Source: Bathymodiolus brooksi (Eukaryota; Mollusca; Bivalvia; Mytilida; Modiolidae). Taken from it: a DNA stretch of 64,000 nucleotides. The first letter of the stretch is position 1; every line of letters begins with the position of its first letter. The position numbers and the translations under genes are program-made. The notes under the pieces were generated by a model that was not told the origin of the DNA, did no database searches, and saw only the letters and a program-made list of their open reading frames with translations. Positions 47,106-59,800 of the stretch are shown here, one piece after another. The stretch is from NCBI GenBank assembly GCA_963680875.1, contig OY804576.1, forward strand, positions 78,063,668 through 78,127,667. The letters run 5' to 3'.

Positions 47106-47514
47106 TCAGTGTCGAAGCATTGACTACTGGACGGATGATACCACCAGGAACTAATATGTCTGTTAAACTATACATCTGATATTAACAGGCGAACATAGGT
47201 ATCTCGGATAACTCATTTACTTGGAAAGGTCAAAGAAACAGTAAAATTACTGGTCCCTTCGACTTTAACATAACGACATATTAGTGGAGTATTGAGACAT
47301 TGGGGGAATAACTTTGTTAGATTATTCAAACTTCCTGTGTCATCGTTATATATATAAACAAATTAAGCTCCGTTGTGTCGAAGTCGAACGGGCTGATGAT
47401 TTGACTTCTAATAACTGAAGTATTCAAGCAAACCGGGATAAGTTAAGGTGTATGATACCTCGAACAGATCATATTGTTTACTTAGCGATAACCACATAAA
47501 CTAGAAAGTAGTAA
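47106..47514. other. AT-rich sequence, nothing recognised
   Basis: No supported feature. Confidence 0.4.
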
Positions 47515-48115
47515 TCAAAAGCAGTAAATCGACGGCCAAGAACAAGCAGGAAAAACGAACGACAAACAGTGATCCACAAAACACTACAGAAAACTAAAGA
47601 TTGAGCAACACGAACCCACAAAAAACGGGGGTGGATTCAGGTGCTCCGCAAAGGTAAGCAGTTCCTTCCCCACTAGTGGCACCCGTCGTGTTACTCTTGT
47701 TGAAAGTTCGATGACAAGTCATGAAAGAGAAAAAGATGGGATTTTAAACGGAACATATCCGTGGTCATATGTGACATAGATATTCCGTAACGGTAAAACC
47801 AAAAACCAAGGCATGATGGCGACTTCAACTGAACCACTAGGGACCCTTGGTTCAGTAGATCTCTCATTAACAGCAATCCTCTATTATCAAAGAAATCCTG
47901 ATAGGAATATCGCTAACAGATAACATACTCCATATACAGGTATTGCTTGAATGATGTTACATTTAGATGGAAATGTCGCAATAGGAAAATTGAAATAATC
48001 TCTTTTGTCGTATAGTTTTGTTCTTATCCAGCTGATGCTTGTTTGATATTCGCTTATACTTTGTAATGACTGTGCATTCTTAGCACATTGTGTCACCCTC
48101 TCAACTAATATCTAT
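47515..48115 (-). pseudogene. Reverse-transcriptase retroelement relic, C-terminal region plus 3' part (R5)
   Basis: The minus-strand translation from 48096 gives SISWIRTKLYDKRDYFNFPI, then ATFPSKCNII and PVYGVCYLL, the same block as in R3 (30560-31190) and closer to the family consensus. It then drops into the shared 3' region (AACGGAACATATCCGTGG, GTGGCACCCGTCGTGTTACT, GCAACACGAACCC, CCACAAAACACTACAG). Frameshifts after PVYGV and the short frame (69 codons) show it is dead. Confidence 0.72.
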
Positions 48116-48834
48116 TTCAGTTATGATTGACACAATAGGCACTTGTCAGCTGACTAACAAAGAATATTTATTATCGCTTTCATACTTTACCGTGTAAATT
48201 ATTCTTTCAATGGTACATTGTATTAATTTAGACAGGAAAGAAAACGTTAGAACTAAAAACACATGTACTCATGTAAGAAAGACTCAATCTCTAAATGGCG
48301 ATTGTGTTTTATATTCAATCACAGTACGGCGTGTCCTGGCGTTTACCCGTTTGATGATAATGATATGTCAGAACATATTAACACAATTAATTCGATCAGT
48401 GCAAGTTTTCAAACGTGACATGCGTTCCTTAACAGAACTACTAATAGAACAACCGGATCAGGTGTTTCTCTTAAGTAAATATGACCACAAGTGTAATTAC
48501 TTAGGAATAACACAGACAAAATACGAGTCCCATGTTTATCAAAATGGTCTTACTCTGTAAACGTTAGAAGATCTTGATTCATATAGCGCTCTTTTATATT
48601 CAAAGCCAATTTATATAAATTACTACTTAATGCTCAAGGCCGTAGTATTAGCTAGAACAAATAATATGTTAGAAGAAGAAAGATCTGTAACAATATATGC
48701 ATATACTATTTGGCGCTCTAATAACGGGAAACAATTAAATCAGGTTTCATTCTGTTATTGTGTATGATGTTTTTAATTTGATCTCGTGTATAGCAAACCT
48801 AAACAACCACATGAAACATTTGACACATTTAACA
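48116..48834. other. AT-rich sequence, no supported gene
   Basis: A 116-codon plus frame at 48210-48560 has no recognised domain or signal peptide and no homologous second copy here. I leave it uncalled. Confidence 0.35.
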
Positions 48835-49075
48835 CCACATTGTAAAGTAGTTGGTAGCATGCCTACCTCAAGTGTGGTAGATTGTGAATTTGAACCCCGT
48901 TGTTCATGTCAAACAAAAGACTGCACAATGGATATTTGCTGCTTCTCCGCTAACTACGGAATGCTAAAGAGTAAGAACAGTATGCTTGCCACCTCATCAG
49001 AGTAATTTGCTGAGTGGAGTGACATGTCTTCCAGTGGATTGCTGTGTCAATAAGTTAGTACTATAAAAATCAACA
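48835..49075 (+). mobile_element. tRNA-derived SINE, third family (C)
   Basis: tRNA-like head: AGTAGTTGGTAGCATGCCTA (A-box-like TTGGTAGCATG) and GTGAATTTGAACCCCG (B-box-like). The body has GATATTTGCTGCTTCTCCGC, ACTACGGAATGCTAAAGAG and GTGGATTGCTGTGTCAATAA. Its body differs from families A and B. It sits directly before the 30-bp minisatellite at 49081. Confidence 0.6.
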
Positions 49076-49080
49076 GAGGT

Positions 49081-49930
49081 ATGTTCCTCCGGGTAAATGG
49101 CTTATGCCACTTGTTTCTCAAGGAACACGGCTTTGTTACATTTTCCTCCATAAAGATGGCTTCCGTCACTTGCTCCTCCGGGTACATGGCTTCTGACACT
49201 TGTTTCTCAAGGAACACGGCTTTTGTTACATTTTCCTCCATAAAGATAGCTTCCGTCACTTCTTCCTCCGGTTACATGGCTTCTGACACTTGTTTCGCAA
49301 GGAACACGGGTTCTGTTTTATGTTCCTCCATAAAGATGACTTCCGTCACGTGTTCCTCCATAAAGATGGCTTCCGTCACTTGTTCCTCCAGGTACTTGGC
49401 TTCTGACACTTGTTTCGCAAGGAACACGGGTTCTGTTTTATGTTCCTCCATGAAGACGGCTTCTCTGTCACCTGTACCTCCACTTGCACAGCTTCTATCA
49501 TCTGTTCCCACAGCAACACGGATTCTGCCACTTATTCCTCCAGGTAAGCGGTTTCTGTCACTTGTTCCTCCGAATACATAGCTTCTGTCAGTTGTTCCTC
49601 CAAAAGCACGGCTTCTGTTACTAGTACTTGTTCTTCCAGGAACACGGCTTCTGTCACTTATTCCTCCAGATAAGCGGTTTCTTTCACTTGTTCCTCCGAA
49701 TGCATAGCTTCTGTCGGTTGTTCCTCCAAAAGCACGGCTTCTGTTACTAGTAGTTGTTCTTCCAGGAACACGGCTTCTGTCACTTATTCCTCCAGGTAAG
49801 CGGTTTCTTTCACTTGTTCCTCCGAATGCATAGCTTCTGTCAGTTGTTCCTCCAAAAGCACGGCTTCTGTTACTAGTACTTGTTCTTCAAGGAACACGGC
49901 TTCTGTCAGTTGTTCCTCCAGGTACACGGG
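49081..49930. repeat. Diverged 30-bp minisatellite (~28 units)
   Basis: Units of about 30 bp built on TGTTCCTCCA, a variable middle such as GGTACATGGC or TAAAGATGGC, and TTCTGTCACT. Some units are lengthened to 36 bp in the right half (CTAGTACTTGTTCTTCC). On the minus strand most units read as a ten-residue Glu-rich repeat such as EEQVTEAVFL. Stops created by single changes (GGTTAC for GGGTAC near 49272; TTATTCC for TTGTTCC at about 49535, 49657 and 49784) break it. A 166-codon plus-strand frame (49081-49581) is a by-product. It is either non-coding or a decayed repetitive coding exon. Confidence 0.85.
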
Positions 49931-50114
49931 GGTTTTCTTGCATTTGTAGGACAGGTACTTAGGTAATGTATAATGTTGGTGGTGTACCTGAACCTGAATC
50001 ACTGGACCTTTACATTACCTGGTTAAATTCCCTTTCTTTTTGTATGTTTTCTTGTTTGATTTGAATATGATAACCTTTGTTATATCTAACTTAGTGCACA
50101 CTATGCTTTACTAT

Positions 50115-50385
50115 AATTAGCTTCATCAGGTACTCTTCATCAGGTACGCTACATCAGGTATGCTTCATCAGGTACGCTCATAGTCAAAAGATTGAAAAGA
50201 CAAATAATTGAAATATATTTTGGAGCACGTAAACAAAAGAGCCAAAGCAGGATAACCAAAAATCAGCTGAGGTTACAAAATATATCTATGCCTGGGGTGA
50301 TTGTATGAGTTTAAATAAATTACGTTAATTAGGAACTGGAATTTCCTCAAACATAGATATAGCTCATAAATCATGATCTTGTCCA
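50115..50385 (-). mobile_element. PLE-type repeat fragment P6, minus strand
   Basis: Read on minus: CTCAGCTGATTTTTGGTTAT, CCTGCTTTGGCTC, ACGTGCTCC and CAATCTTTTGACTATGAG, then AGCGTACCTGATGA, followed by three more copies of that last box. The usual stem II / GAAA part never follows. Confidence 0.55.
50121..50176 (-). repeat. 14-bp tandem repeat x4 made from the hammerhead-like core
   Basis: On plus: CTTCATCAGGTACT, CTTCATCAGGTACG, CTACATCAGGTATG and CTTCATCAGGTACG, four 14-bp units without gaps. Each is the reverse complement of the stem I / CTGATGA segment found once in P3, P4 and P7. Confidence 0.9.
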
Positions 50386-51034
50386 TACTGTCTTATTATC
50401 ATTCATTATTTTCTTTATTGATATACACTTATTTCAACCGCAAAAATAAGATAACACGATTAATGTATATCTGTCTCTGTTTGAAATATTTGTCTCGACA
50501 TTTAACAATATTGTTGTGGCTTCTATATTTGTCTATGCATATAATTGCATTCAATTACCCCAAGACAGACCGATAAGACAATCGTGCCTGACAGAACTAA
50601 TAAGGTTTGTTTTTGCTTCTAAGCTTGTGATTGCCTAGGTTCATTTTCTGTGTAGAGGGACAGCGCTAAAAACCAGATATATGACACTCTATGAATTATA
50701 TATTTTTTACACCATCACAACACTAATTGAACATGATATAGCTTTATGGTCGTTCGGAAAGTACGAATTTTGTTCTCGTACATCATAATAGTCAAATCAT
50801 AACATTCTATATACTGGATACAGGATTCCGATTTGCTCTTTTTGGACTATTAATGCAAAAGTCGTATTCAAAAGTTTATGACCATAGCCTGGTGTATGTC
50901 GTAACTTAGGCACAAATTAGATATCATAATGTATCTATTATATTCAACTTGATAACTACATTTTCTCTGAATTATCTTTGCAATTTCGAATCGAACTTTT
51001 CGTTGAAAACTGTATCATGATGTTTGCAGTCCAC
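50386..51034. other. AT-rich sequence, nothing recognised
   Basis: No supported feature. Confidence 0.4.
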
Positions 51035-51290
51035 ATAGTGAGTGGGTGATTTTTCTTGAACCCCGAATGAGCAATATTTCAGCTATATCATGGCGAGAAC
51101 AAGTTACATTCGATGAGATGATAAAGATGTACGCTTTGTACTAGACCAATTAGAACAACTGGCTTAGTTGGATTTTTATTGTGCTAGCTCACTGACACAA
51201 CAATCCACGGGTAGACATGTCGCTGCACTCGGACGCATTATCATTATTATGAGCCAAACAGTCTCTATCTTTTCTCCTTAAACAAATATC
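51035..51290 (-). mobile_element. SINE family B, minus strand, 5'-truncated
   Basis: AGTGAGTGGGTGATTTTTC, CAGCTATATCATGGCGAGAA, CTTTGTACTAGACCAATTAG, GCTCACTGACACAACAATCC and GACATGTCGCTGCACTCGG. It lacks the tRNA-like head. Confidence 0.75.
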
Positions 51291-51623
51291 CACAATTCTT
51301 GAAACTATGAAGTCGAAGGATTGTTGACTTTTATAACGACTGATTGTTACAATTAATGTACGTGTGACTTTGATGTGATCGTGATAAAATTATTATGCTA
51401 CAAATAAATATAGGATGCCGATGTCTCTGGATTGTCAATTCCTGTTTGCTCCTTCGTTTTTTATCCTGATGTTTATATACAGATGGGTTTTCCTCATATT
51501 CTTTTTGGTGTTTATTTTTTACTTTGATCTTTGATGTTTGGGTTATTATCATTATTACGAGGGCTTAGCACTACTCAAATCGATGTATATTTTATTCAAC
51601 TCTTTGCCTTTACTAATAATTAA
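51291..51623. other. AT-rich sequence with short repeat fragment E
   Basis: 51415-51475 (CGATGTCTCTGGATTGTCAA, TGCTCCTTCG) is related to 43440 and 26035. Nothing else seen. Confidence 0.35.
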
Positions 51624-51735
51624 GTTTGTCAGTGACATGTGGCAGGTCGGTAGTTTTCTTATGGTACTCCGATTTCCTCAACCAGTCAGACATAGCTACA
51701 ATATTGTTTAAAATGTCGCCAATCAGCCATAACTA
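51624..51735 (+). mobile_element. SINE family A fragment
   Basis: AAGTTTGTCAGTGACATGTG, GGCAGGTCGGTAGTTTTCTT and TACTCCGATTTCCTCAACC. Confidence 0.65.
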
Positions 51736-51754
51736 TAACACTCTATACATATCA

Positions 51755-52015
51755 CTTTCGTCGCGTCAATAGTGTCATGATTAGCGTACTCGTCTCGGGT
51801 GCGATAGGTCGTGGCATCTAGCTTCAGTCGGGTTAAACCAAAAACTATTAAAGACAGGTCGACTCTGAATCATGATAATGTGTCACACTTGGCGCGTTGG
51901 TCTAGTACAAAGCAGACATTATTATCATCTCATCGACATGTAATTTGTTCTCGCCATGACATAGCTGAAAAATTGCTCATCTGGCGTTAAGCAACAACCA
52001 AACACTCATCAATAC
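51755..52015 (+). mobile_element. tRNA-derived SINE family B
   Basis: Head AGTGTCATGATTAGCGTACT and GGTGCGATAGGTCGTGG, a decayed B box, TCGGGTTAAACCAAAAACTA, GCGCGTTGGTCTAGTAC, CTCGCCATGACATAGCTGAA and the 3' end GGCGTTAAGCAACAACC. Confidence 0.75.
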
Positions 52016-52224
52016 CACTCTCATGCTTTCAGAGTTTAGCAAGACGCAATAAGTGGTATGTCCAATATTAATCAGTCATACACAAGACCAGATAAATGAA
52101 CTTCGGTAATGTTTGTTATATCAAATCTCAAAAGTATACATCAATCATGTCAGTCATACAATGATTTATTGCTTTGGAATCACAATGGCATCGAACCATT
52201 TAGGGATTCCACGTACTCTACGTA

Positions 52225-52600
52225 GCAACTATGAGTGGGTGAGTGATTGTTGTTTAACGCCAATTCAGCAATTTTGCAGCTATATCATGGCGAGAACAAG
52301 TTAATTATCAATGAGATGATGATGAGGTCTGCTTTGCTCTAGACCAACACGCTGCGTTGGATTTTTATAGTGCAAGCTCACTGAAACAACAGTCCGCTGA
52401 TAGACATGTCGCTCCACTCGGACACATTATTCTGATTCCGAGCCAACCAGTCTTTGCTCTTACTCATAAATACTGTGTGCTTTGCGGAGAAGCAACAAAT
52501 TTCCAATTTTATAGTCTTTGGTTTGACCCGACAGGGGCTCGATCCCACGATCTACCGCACTCGAGGCGAGCACGCTAATCATTACACCACCGATGCTGTC
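52225..52600 (-). mobile_element. tRNA-derived SINE family B, near full length, minus strand
   Basis: The 3' end, reversed, is GAGTGGGTGAGTGATTGTTG and TTTAACGCCAATTCAGCA, then AGCTATATCATGGCGAGAAC. The head, reversed, is GGGGCTCGATCCCACGATC (B box) and AGCACGCTAATCATTACACC (A box). It is the most complete family-B copy. A 73-codon plus frame over it is not a gene. Confidence 0.85.
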
Positions 52601-52949
52601 CGTAGCGATTAAAGAGTACAATATATGAAACTGATACTATTTCTTTTTCTCCTGCATTTGTTCTATTTGCGCAGGCAAATTGCATTGTCATATACTGTCA
52701 CTGACCGAAATATAGCTTTTTCTGATACCCCAGTCACATGTTACCTGTTGAGTTTTGGGAACCTAGTTGTAAATTCAGTTCACTTCCTGTTGACAGAAAA
52801 TATCAAAGGGTAATTATAAAATTTTATTATTTAATTCACAATATAAACGTCGATAGATTTATGTGATTTTTCTGCAGGATAAAAACAATATTAATGCAGT
52901 GTTTTAAAATATAAAATTGATGTGTATTCGGCGCAAAACTGGGAAAGGA
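52601..52949. other. AT-rich sequence, nothing recognised
   Basis: A 62-codon frame at 52625-52813 has a hydrophobic start (MKLILFLFLLHLFYL) but no other support, so it is not called. Confidence 0.35.
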
Positions 52950-53135
52950 TTTATGGTGTTTAACGCCACTTTCAACAATATTTCAGTTATATAGTTGCGG
53001 TTAGTTTTATTGGTGGAGGAATCCGGAGTACCCGTAGAAAACCATCGACATACCGTAAGTCACTGACAAACTTTATCACATAATGTTGTAATGCCGAGGT
53101 CACCATAAGTGGGATTCGAACTCACAACTTTAATT
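52950..53135 (-). mobile_element. SINE family A, minus strand
   Basis: TATGGTGTTTAACGCCACTT, TCAACAATATTTCAG, GGTGGAGGAATCCGGAG, AGTCACTGACAAACTTTATC and GGGATTCGAACTCACAAC (reversed B box). The head beyond the B box is lost. Confidence 0.8.
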
Positions 53136-53856
53136 CCAGTTTTTAAGCCTCAAACACATAAACTTTATATTATAAGACACTGCACTAATATTGTCTATTT
53201 AACATATTATTATTGAGGACCACTAAACACAAAACAACATGAGTTGTATTTAAAAAATAATGATTGGTATACGAAAGTGATTCGAGCTACATTTCATTGA
53301 TACTATCTGGAATACTGTAATTCGCCAATACAAATTATATATGTTATTTCATGCACTTTGAATGAATGAAAATTAAATACTATCGATGCTTAAAAATGAT
53401 CAATTTCATCGGCTTGATGAGAAATTATATTATCTGAAATGATTCTAATAATTAAATGACATTTTATCGTTCTTAGTATCTGTCCACAAAATATTTATGA
53501 GTATCCGTGGTATATATCATTAACAGTTTCAAACAAATATGAAAGCTTTATAAAAAAAATGATGGATCAATGAAATTGCTCTAAAATTAATATCTACATT
53601 TGTATTGCATTATAACAAGTGTGAAGAAGGTCACAGACGGAACGTCATTTTCACGTTTAATTATTACTTCACTATGTATATGTCATTGCAAATAAGTGTC
53701 ATAGGGAATTAAAGGTTTCACGTAAAACACGTCAATGTTCATTAGTCCACAAACGACCGCCAATTAGTCAAATAAAAGGTTTTTTTTTTATTTTTCAACA
53801 AAGTATACATCTTCTCTAGATGAGAATTAGCGTCTTTGCAATGACCTTGTATACTA
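53136..53856. other. AT-rich sequence, nothing recognised
   Basis: No supported gene or repeat before the second satellite. Confidence 0.4.
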
Positions 53857-56800
53857 TTTAATATTTAGATAATGGTCGAGGCCATCTACTCAATTTAATA
53901 GAACTAATATTTAGATAATCGATAATGCCATAGGCTCTCTTTAATAGAACTAATATTTAGATAATGGTTGATGCCATAGGCTCTCTTTAATAGAACTAAT
54001 ATTTAGATAATGGTTGATGCCATAGGCTCTCTTTAATAGAACTAATATTTAGATAATGGTTGATGTCATAGGCTCTCTTTAATAGAACTAATATTTAGAT
54101 AATGGTTGATGCCATAGGCTCTCTCTAATAGAACTAATATTTAGATATTAATGGTTGATGCCATAGGCTCTCTTTAATAGAACTAATATTTAGATATTAA
54201 TGGTTGATGCCATAGGCTCTCTTTAATGGAACTAATATTTAGATAATGGTTGATGCCATAGGCTCTCTTTAATAGAACTAATATTTAGATAATGGTTGAT
54301 GCCATAGGCTCTGTTTAATAGAACTAATATTTAGATATTAATAGTTGATGCCAAAGGCTCTGTTTAATAGAACTAATATTTAGATATTAATGGCTGATGC
54401 CATAGGCTCTCTTGAATAGAACTAATATTTAGATAATGGTTGATGCCATAGGCTCTCTTTAATAGAACTAATATTTAGATAATGGTTGGTGTCATAGGCT
54501 CTCTTTAATAGAGCTAATATTTAGATAATGGTTGATGCCATATGCTCTCTTTAATAGAACTAATATTTAGATAATGGTTGATGCCATAGGCTCTCTTTAA
54601 TAGAACGAACTACTATTTAGATATTAATGGTTGAAGCCATATGCTCTCTTTAATAGAACTAATATTTAGATAATGGTTGATGCCATAGGTTCTCTTTAGT
54701 AGAGCTAATATTTAGATAATGGTTGATGCCATAGGCTCTCTTTAACAGAACTAATATTTAGATAATGGTTGATGCCATAGGCTCTCCTTAATAGAACTAA
54801 TATTTAGATAATGGTTGATGCCATAGGCTCTCTTTAATAGAACTAATATTTAGATAATGGTTGATGCCATAGGCTCTCTTTAATAGAACTAATATTTAGA
54901 TAATGGTTGATGTCATAGGCTCTCTTTAATAGAACTAATATTTAGATAATGGTTGATGCCATAGGCTCTCTTTAATAGAACTAATATTTAGATATTAATG
55001 GTTGATGCCATAGGCTCTCTTTAATAGAACTAATATTTAGATAATGGTTGATGCCATAGGCTCTCTTTAATATAACTAATATTTAGATAATGGTTGATGC
55101 CATAGGCTCTCTTTAATAGAACTAATATTTAGATAATGGTTGATGCAATAGGCTCTCTTTAATAGAGCTAATATTTAGATAATGGTTGATGCCATAGGCT
55201 CTCTTTAATAGAACTAATATTTAAATATTAATGGTTGATGCCATAGGCTCTCTTTAATACAACTAATATTTAGATAACGGTTGATGCCATAGGCTCTCTT
55301 TAATAGAACTAATATTTAGATAATGGTTGATGACATAGGCTCTCTTTAATAGAACTAATATTTAGATATTAATGGTTGGTGCCATAGGCTCTCTTTAATA
55401 GAACTAATATTTAGATAATGGTTGATGCCATAGGCTCTCTTTAATAGAACTAATATTTAGATAATGGTTGATGACATAGGCTCTCTTTAATATAACTAAT
55501 ATTTAGATATTAATGGTTGATGCCATAGGCTCTCTTTAATAGAAATAATATTTAGATAATGGTTGATGCCATAGGCTCTCTCTAATAGAACTAATATTTA
55601 GATATTAATGGTTGATGCCATAGGCTCTCTTTAATAGAACTAATATTTAGATATTAATGGTTGATGCCATAGGCTCTCTTTAATAGAACTAATATTTAGA
55701 TAATGGTTGATGCCATAGGCTCTGTTTAATAGAACTAATATTTAGATATTACTAGTTGATGCCAAAGGCTCTGTTTAATAGAACTAATATTTAGATATTA
55801 ATGGCTGATGCCATAGGCTCTCTTGAATAGAACTAATATTTAGATAATGGTTGATGCCATAGGCTCTCTTTAATAGAACTAATATTTAGATAATGGTTGG
55901 TGCCATAGGCTCTCTTTAATAGAGCTAATATTTAGATAATGGTTGATGCCATATGCTCTCTTTAATAGAACTAATATTTAGATAATGGTTGATGCCATAG
56001 GCTCTCTTTAATAGAACGAACTACTATTTAGATATTAATGGTTGAAGCCATATGCTCTCTTTAATAGAACTAATATTTAGATAATGGTTGATGCCATAGG
56101 TTCTCTTTAGTAGAGCTAATATTTAGATAATGGTTGATGCCATAGGCTCTCTTTAACAGAACTAATATTTAGATAATGGTTGATGCCATAGGCTCTCCTT
56201 AATAGAACTAATATTTAGATAATGGTTGATGCCATAGGCTCTCTTTAATAGAGCTAATATTTAGATAATGGTTGATGCCATAGGCTCTCTTTAATAGAAC
56301 TAATATTTAGATATTAATGGTTGATGCCATAGGCTCTCTTTAATACAACTAATATTTAGATAACGGTTGATGCCATAGGCTCTCTTTAATAGAACTAATA
56401 TTTAGATAATAGTTGATGACATAGGCTCTCTTTAATAGAACTAATATTTAGATATTAATGGTTGATGCCATAGGCTCTCTTTAATAGAACTAATATTTAG
56501 ATAATGGTTGATGCCATAGGCTCTCTTTAATAGAACTAATATTTAGATATTAATGGTTGATGCCATATGCTCTCTTTAATAGAACTAATATTTAGATATT
56601 AATGGTTGATGCCACAGGCTCTCTTTAATAGAACTAATATTTAGATAATGGTTGATGCCATAGGCTCTCCTTAATAGAACTAATATTTAGATAATGGTTA
56701 ATGCCATAGGCTCTCTTTAATAGAACTAATATTTAGATAATGGTTGATACCATAGGCTCTCTTTAATATAACTATTATTTAGATAATGGTTGATGCCATA

Positions 56801-59800
56801 GGCTCTCTTTAATAGAACTAATGTTTAGATAATGGTTGATGCCATAGGCTCTCTTTAATAGAACTAATATTTAGATATTAATGGTTGGTGCCATAGGCTC
56901 TCTTTAATAGAACTAATATTTAGATAATGGTTGATGCCATAGGCTCTGTTCAATAGAACTAATATTTAGATATTAATGGCTGATGCCATAGGCTCTCCTT
57001 AATAGAACTAATATTTAGATAATGGTTAATGCCATAGGCTCTCTTTAATAGAACTAATATTTAGATAATGGTTGATACCATAGGCTCTCTTTAATATAAC
57101 TATTATTTAGATAATGGTTGATGCAAATAGGCTCTCTTTAATAGAACTAATGTTTAGATAATGGTTGATGCCATAGGCTCTCTTTAATAGAACTAATATT
57201 TAGATATTAATGGTTGGTGCCATAGGCTCTCTTTAATAGAACTAATATTTAGATAATGGTTGATGCCATAGGCTCTGTTCAATAGAACTAATATTTAGAT
57301 ATTAATGGCTGATGCCATAGGCTCTCTTTAATAGAACTAATATTTAGATATTAATAGTTGATGCCATAGGCTCTCTTTAATAGAACTAATATTTAGATAT
57401 TAATGGCTGATGCCATAGGCTCTCTTTAATTGAACTAATATTTAGATAATGGTTGATGCCATAGGCTCTCTTTAATAGAACTAATATTTAGATAATGGTT
57501 GATGCCATAGGCTCTCTTTAATAGAACTAATATTTAGATATTAATGGTTGATGCCATAGGCTCTCTTTAATAGAACTAATATTTAGATAATGGTTGATGC
57601 CATAGGCTCTCTTTAATAGAACTAATATTTAGATATTAATGGTTGATGCCATAGGCTCTCTTTAACAGAACTAATATTTAGATAATGGTTGAAGCCATAG
57701 CCTCTCTTTAATAGAACTAATATTTAGATAATGGTTGATACCATAGGCTCTCTTTAATAAAACTAATATTTAGATAATGGTTGATGCCATAGGCTCTCTT
57801 TAATAGAGCTAATATTTAGATAATGGTTGATGCCATATGCTCTCTTTAATAGAACTAATATTTAGATAATGGTTGATGCCATAGGCTCTCTTTAATAGAG
57901 CTAATATTTAGATAATGGTTGATGCCATATGCTCTCTTTAATAGAACTAATATTTAGATAATGGTTAATGCCATAGGCTCTCTTTAATAGAACGAACTAA
58001 TATTTAGATATTAATGGTTGATGCCATAGGCTCTCTTTAATAGAACTAATATTTAGATAATGGTTGATGCCATAGGCTCTCTCTAATAGAACTAATATTT
58101 AGATATTAATGGTTGATGCCATATGCTCTCTTTAATAGAACTAATATTTAGATATTAATGGTTATTGCCATAGGCTCTCTTTAATAGAACTAATATTTAG
58201 ATAATGGTTGATGCCATAGGCTCTCCTTAATAGAACTAATATTTAGATAATGGTTAATGCCATAGGCTCTCTTTAATAGAACCAATATTTAGATAATGGT
58301 TGATACCATAGGCTCTCTTTAATATAACTGTTATTTAGATAATGGTTGATGCCATAGGCTCTCTTTAATAGAACTAATATTTAGATAATGGTTGATGCCA
58401 TAGGCTCTCTTTAATAGAACTAATGTTTAGATAATGGTTGATGCCATAGGCTCTCTTTAATAGAACTAATATTTAGATATTAATGGTTGGTGCCATAGGC
58501 TCTCTTTAATAGAACTAATTTTTAGATAATGGTTGATGCCATAGGCTCTCTTTAATAGAACTAATATTTAGATAATGGTTGATGCCATAGGCTCTCTCTA
58601 ATAGAACTAATATTTAGATATTAATGGTTGATGCCATAGGCTCTCTTTAATAGAACTAATATTTAGATAATGGTTGATGACATAAGGTCTCTTTAATAGA
58701 ACCAATATTTAAATATTAATGGTTGATGCCATAGGCTCTCTTTAATAGAACTAATATTTAGATAATGGTTGATGCCATAGGCTCTGTTCAATAGAACTAA
58801 TATTTAGATATTAATGGCTGATGCCATAGGCTCTCTTTAATAGAACTAATATTTAGATATTAATAGTTGGTGCCATAGGCTCTCTTTAATAGAACTAATA
58901 TTTAGATATTAATGGCTGATGCCATAGGCTCTCTTTAATAGAACTAATATTTAGATAATGGTTGATGCCATAGGCTCTCTTTAATAGAACTAATATTTAG
59001 ATAATGGTTGATGCCATAGGCTCTCTTTAATAGAACTAATATTTAGATATTAATGGTTGATGCCATAGGCTCTCTTTAATAGAACTAATATTTAGATAAT
59101 GGTTGATGCCATAGGCTTTCTTTAATAGAACTAATATTTAGATATTAATGGTTGATGCCATAGGCTCTCTTTAACAGAACTAATATTTAGATAATGGTTG
59201 AAGCCATAGGCTCTCTTTAATAGAACTAATATTTAGATAATGGTTGATACCATAGGCTCTCTTTAATAAAACTAATATTTAGATAATGGTTGATGCCATA
59301 GGCTCTCTTTAATAAAGCTAATATTTAGATAATGGTTGATGCCATATGCTCTCTTTAATAGAACTAATATTTAGATAATGGTTGATGCCATAGGCTCTCT
59401 TTAATAGAGCTAATATTTAGATAATGGTTGATGCCATATGCTCTCTTTAATAGAACTAATATTTAGATAATGGTTGATGCCATAGGCTCTCTTTAATAGA
59501 ACGAACTAATATTTAGATATTAATGGTTGAAGCCATATGCTCTCTTTAATAGAACTAATATTTAGATAATGGTTGATGCCATATGCTCTCTTTAATAGAG
59601 CTAATATTTAGATAATGGTTGATGCCATAGGCTCTCTTTAACAGAACTAATATTTAGATAATGGTTGATGCCATAGGCTCTCTTTAATAGAACTAATATT
59701 TAGATAATGGTTGATGCCATAGGCTCTCTTTAATAGAGCTAATATTTAGATAATGGTTGATGCCATAGGCTCTCTTTAATAGAACTAATATTTAGATATT

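Noticed and set aside
48210..48560. 116-codon plus-strand frame as a gene
   Set aside because: No recognised motif, signal peptide, splice context or homologue in the window; length is within chance for this sequence amount.
49081..49581. 166-codon plus-strand frame in the Glu-rich minisatellite
   Set aside because: It is the opposite strand of the same 30-bp repeat and exists only because the unit length is a multiple of three.
52357..52578. 73-codon plus-strand frame
   Set aside because: It lies entirely inside a minus-strand family-B SINE.
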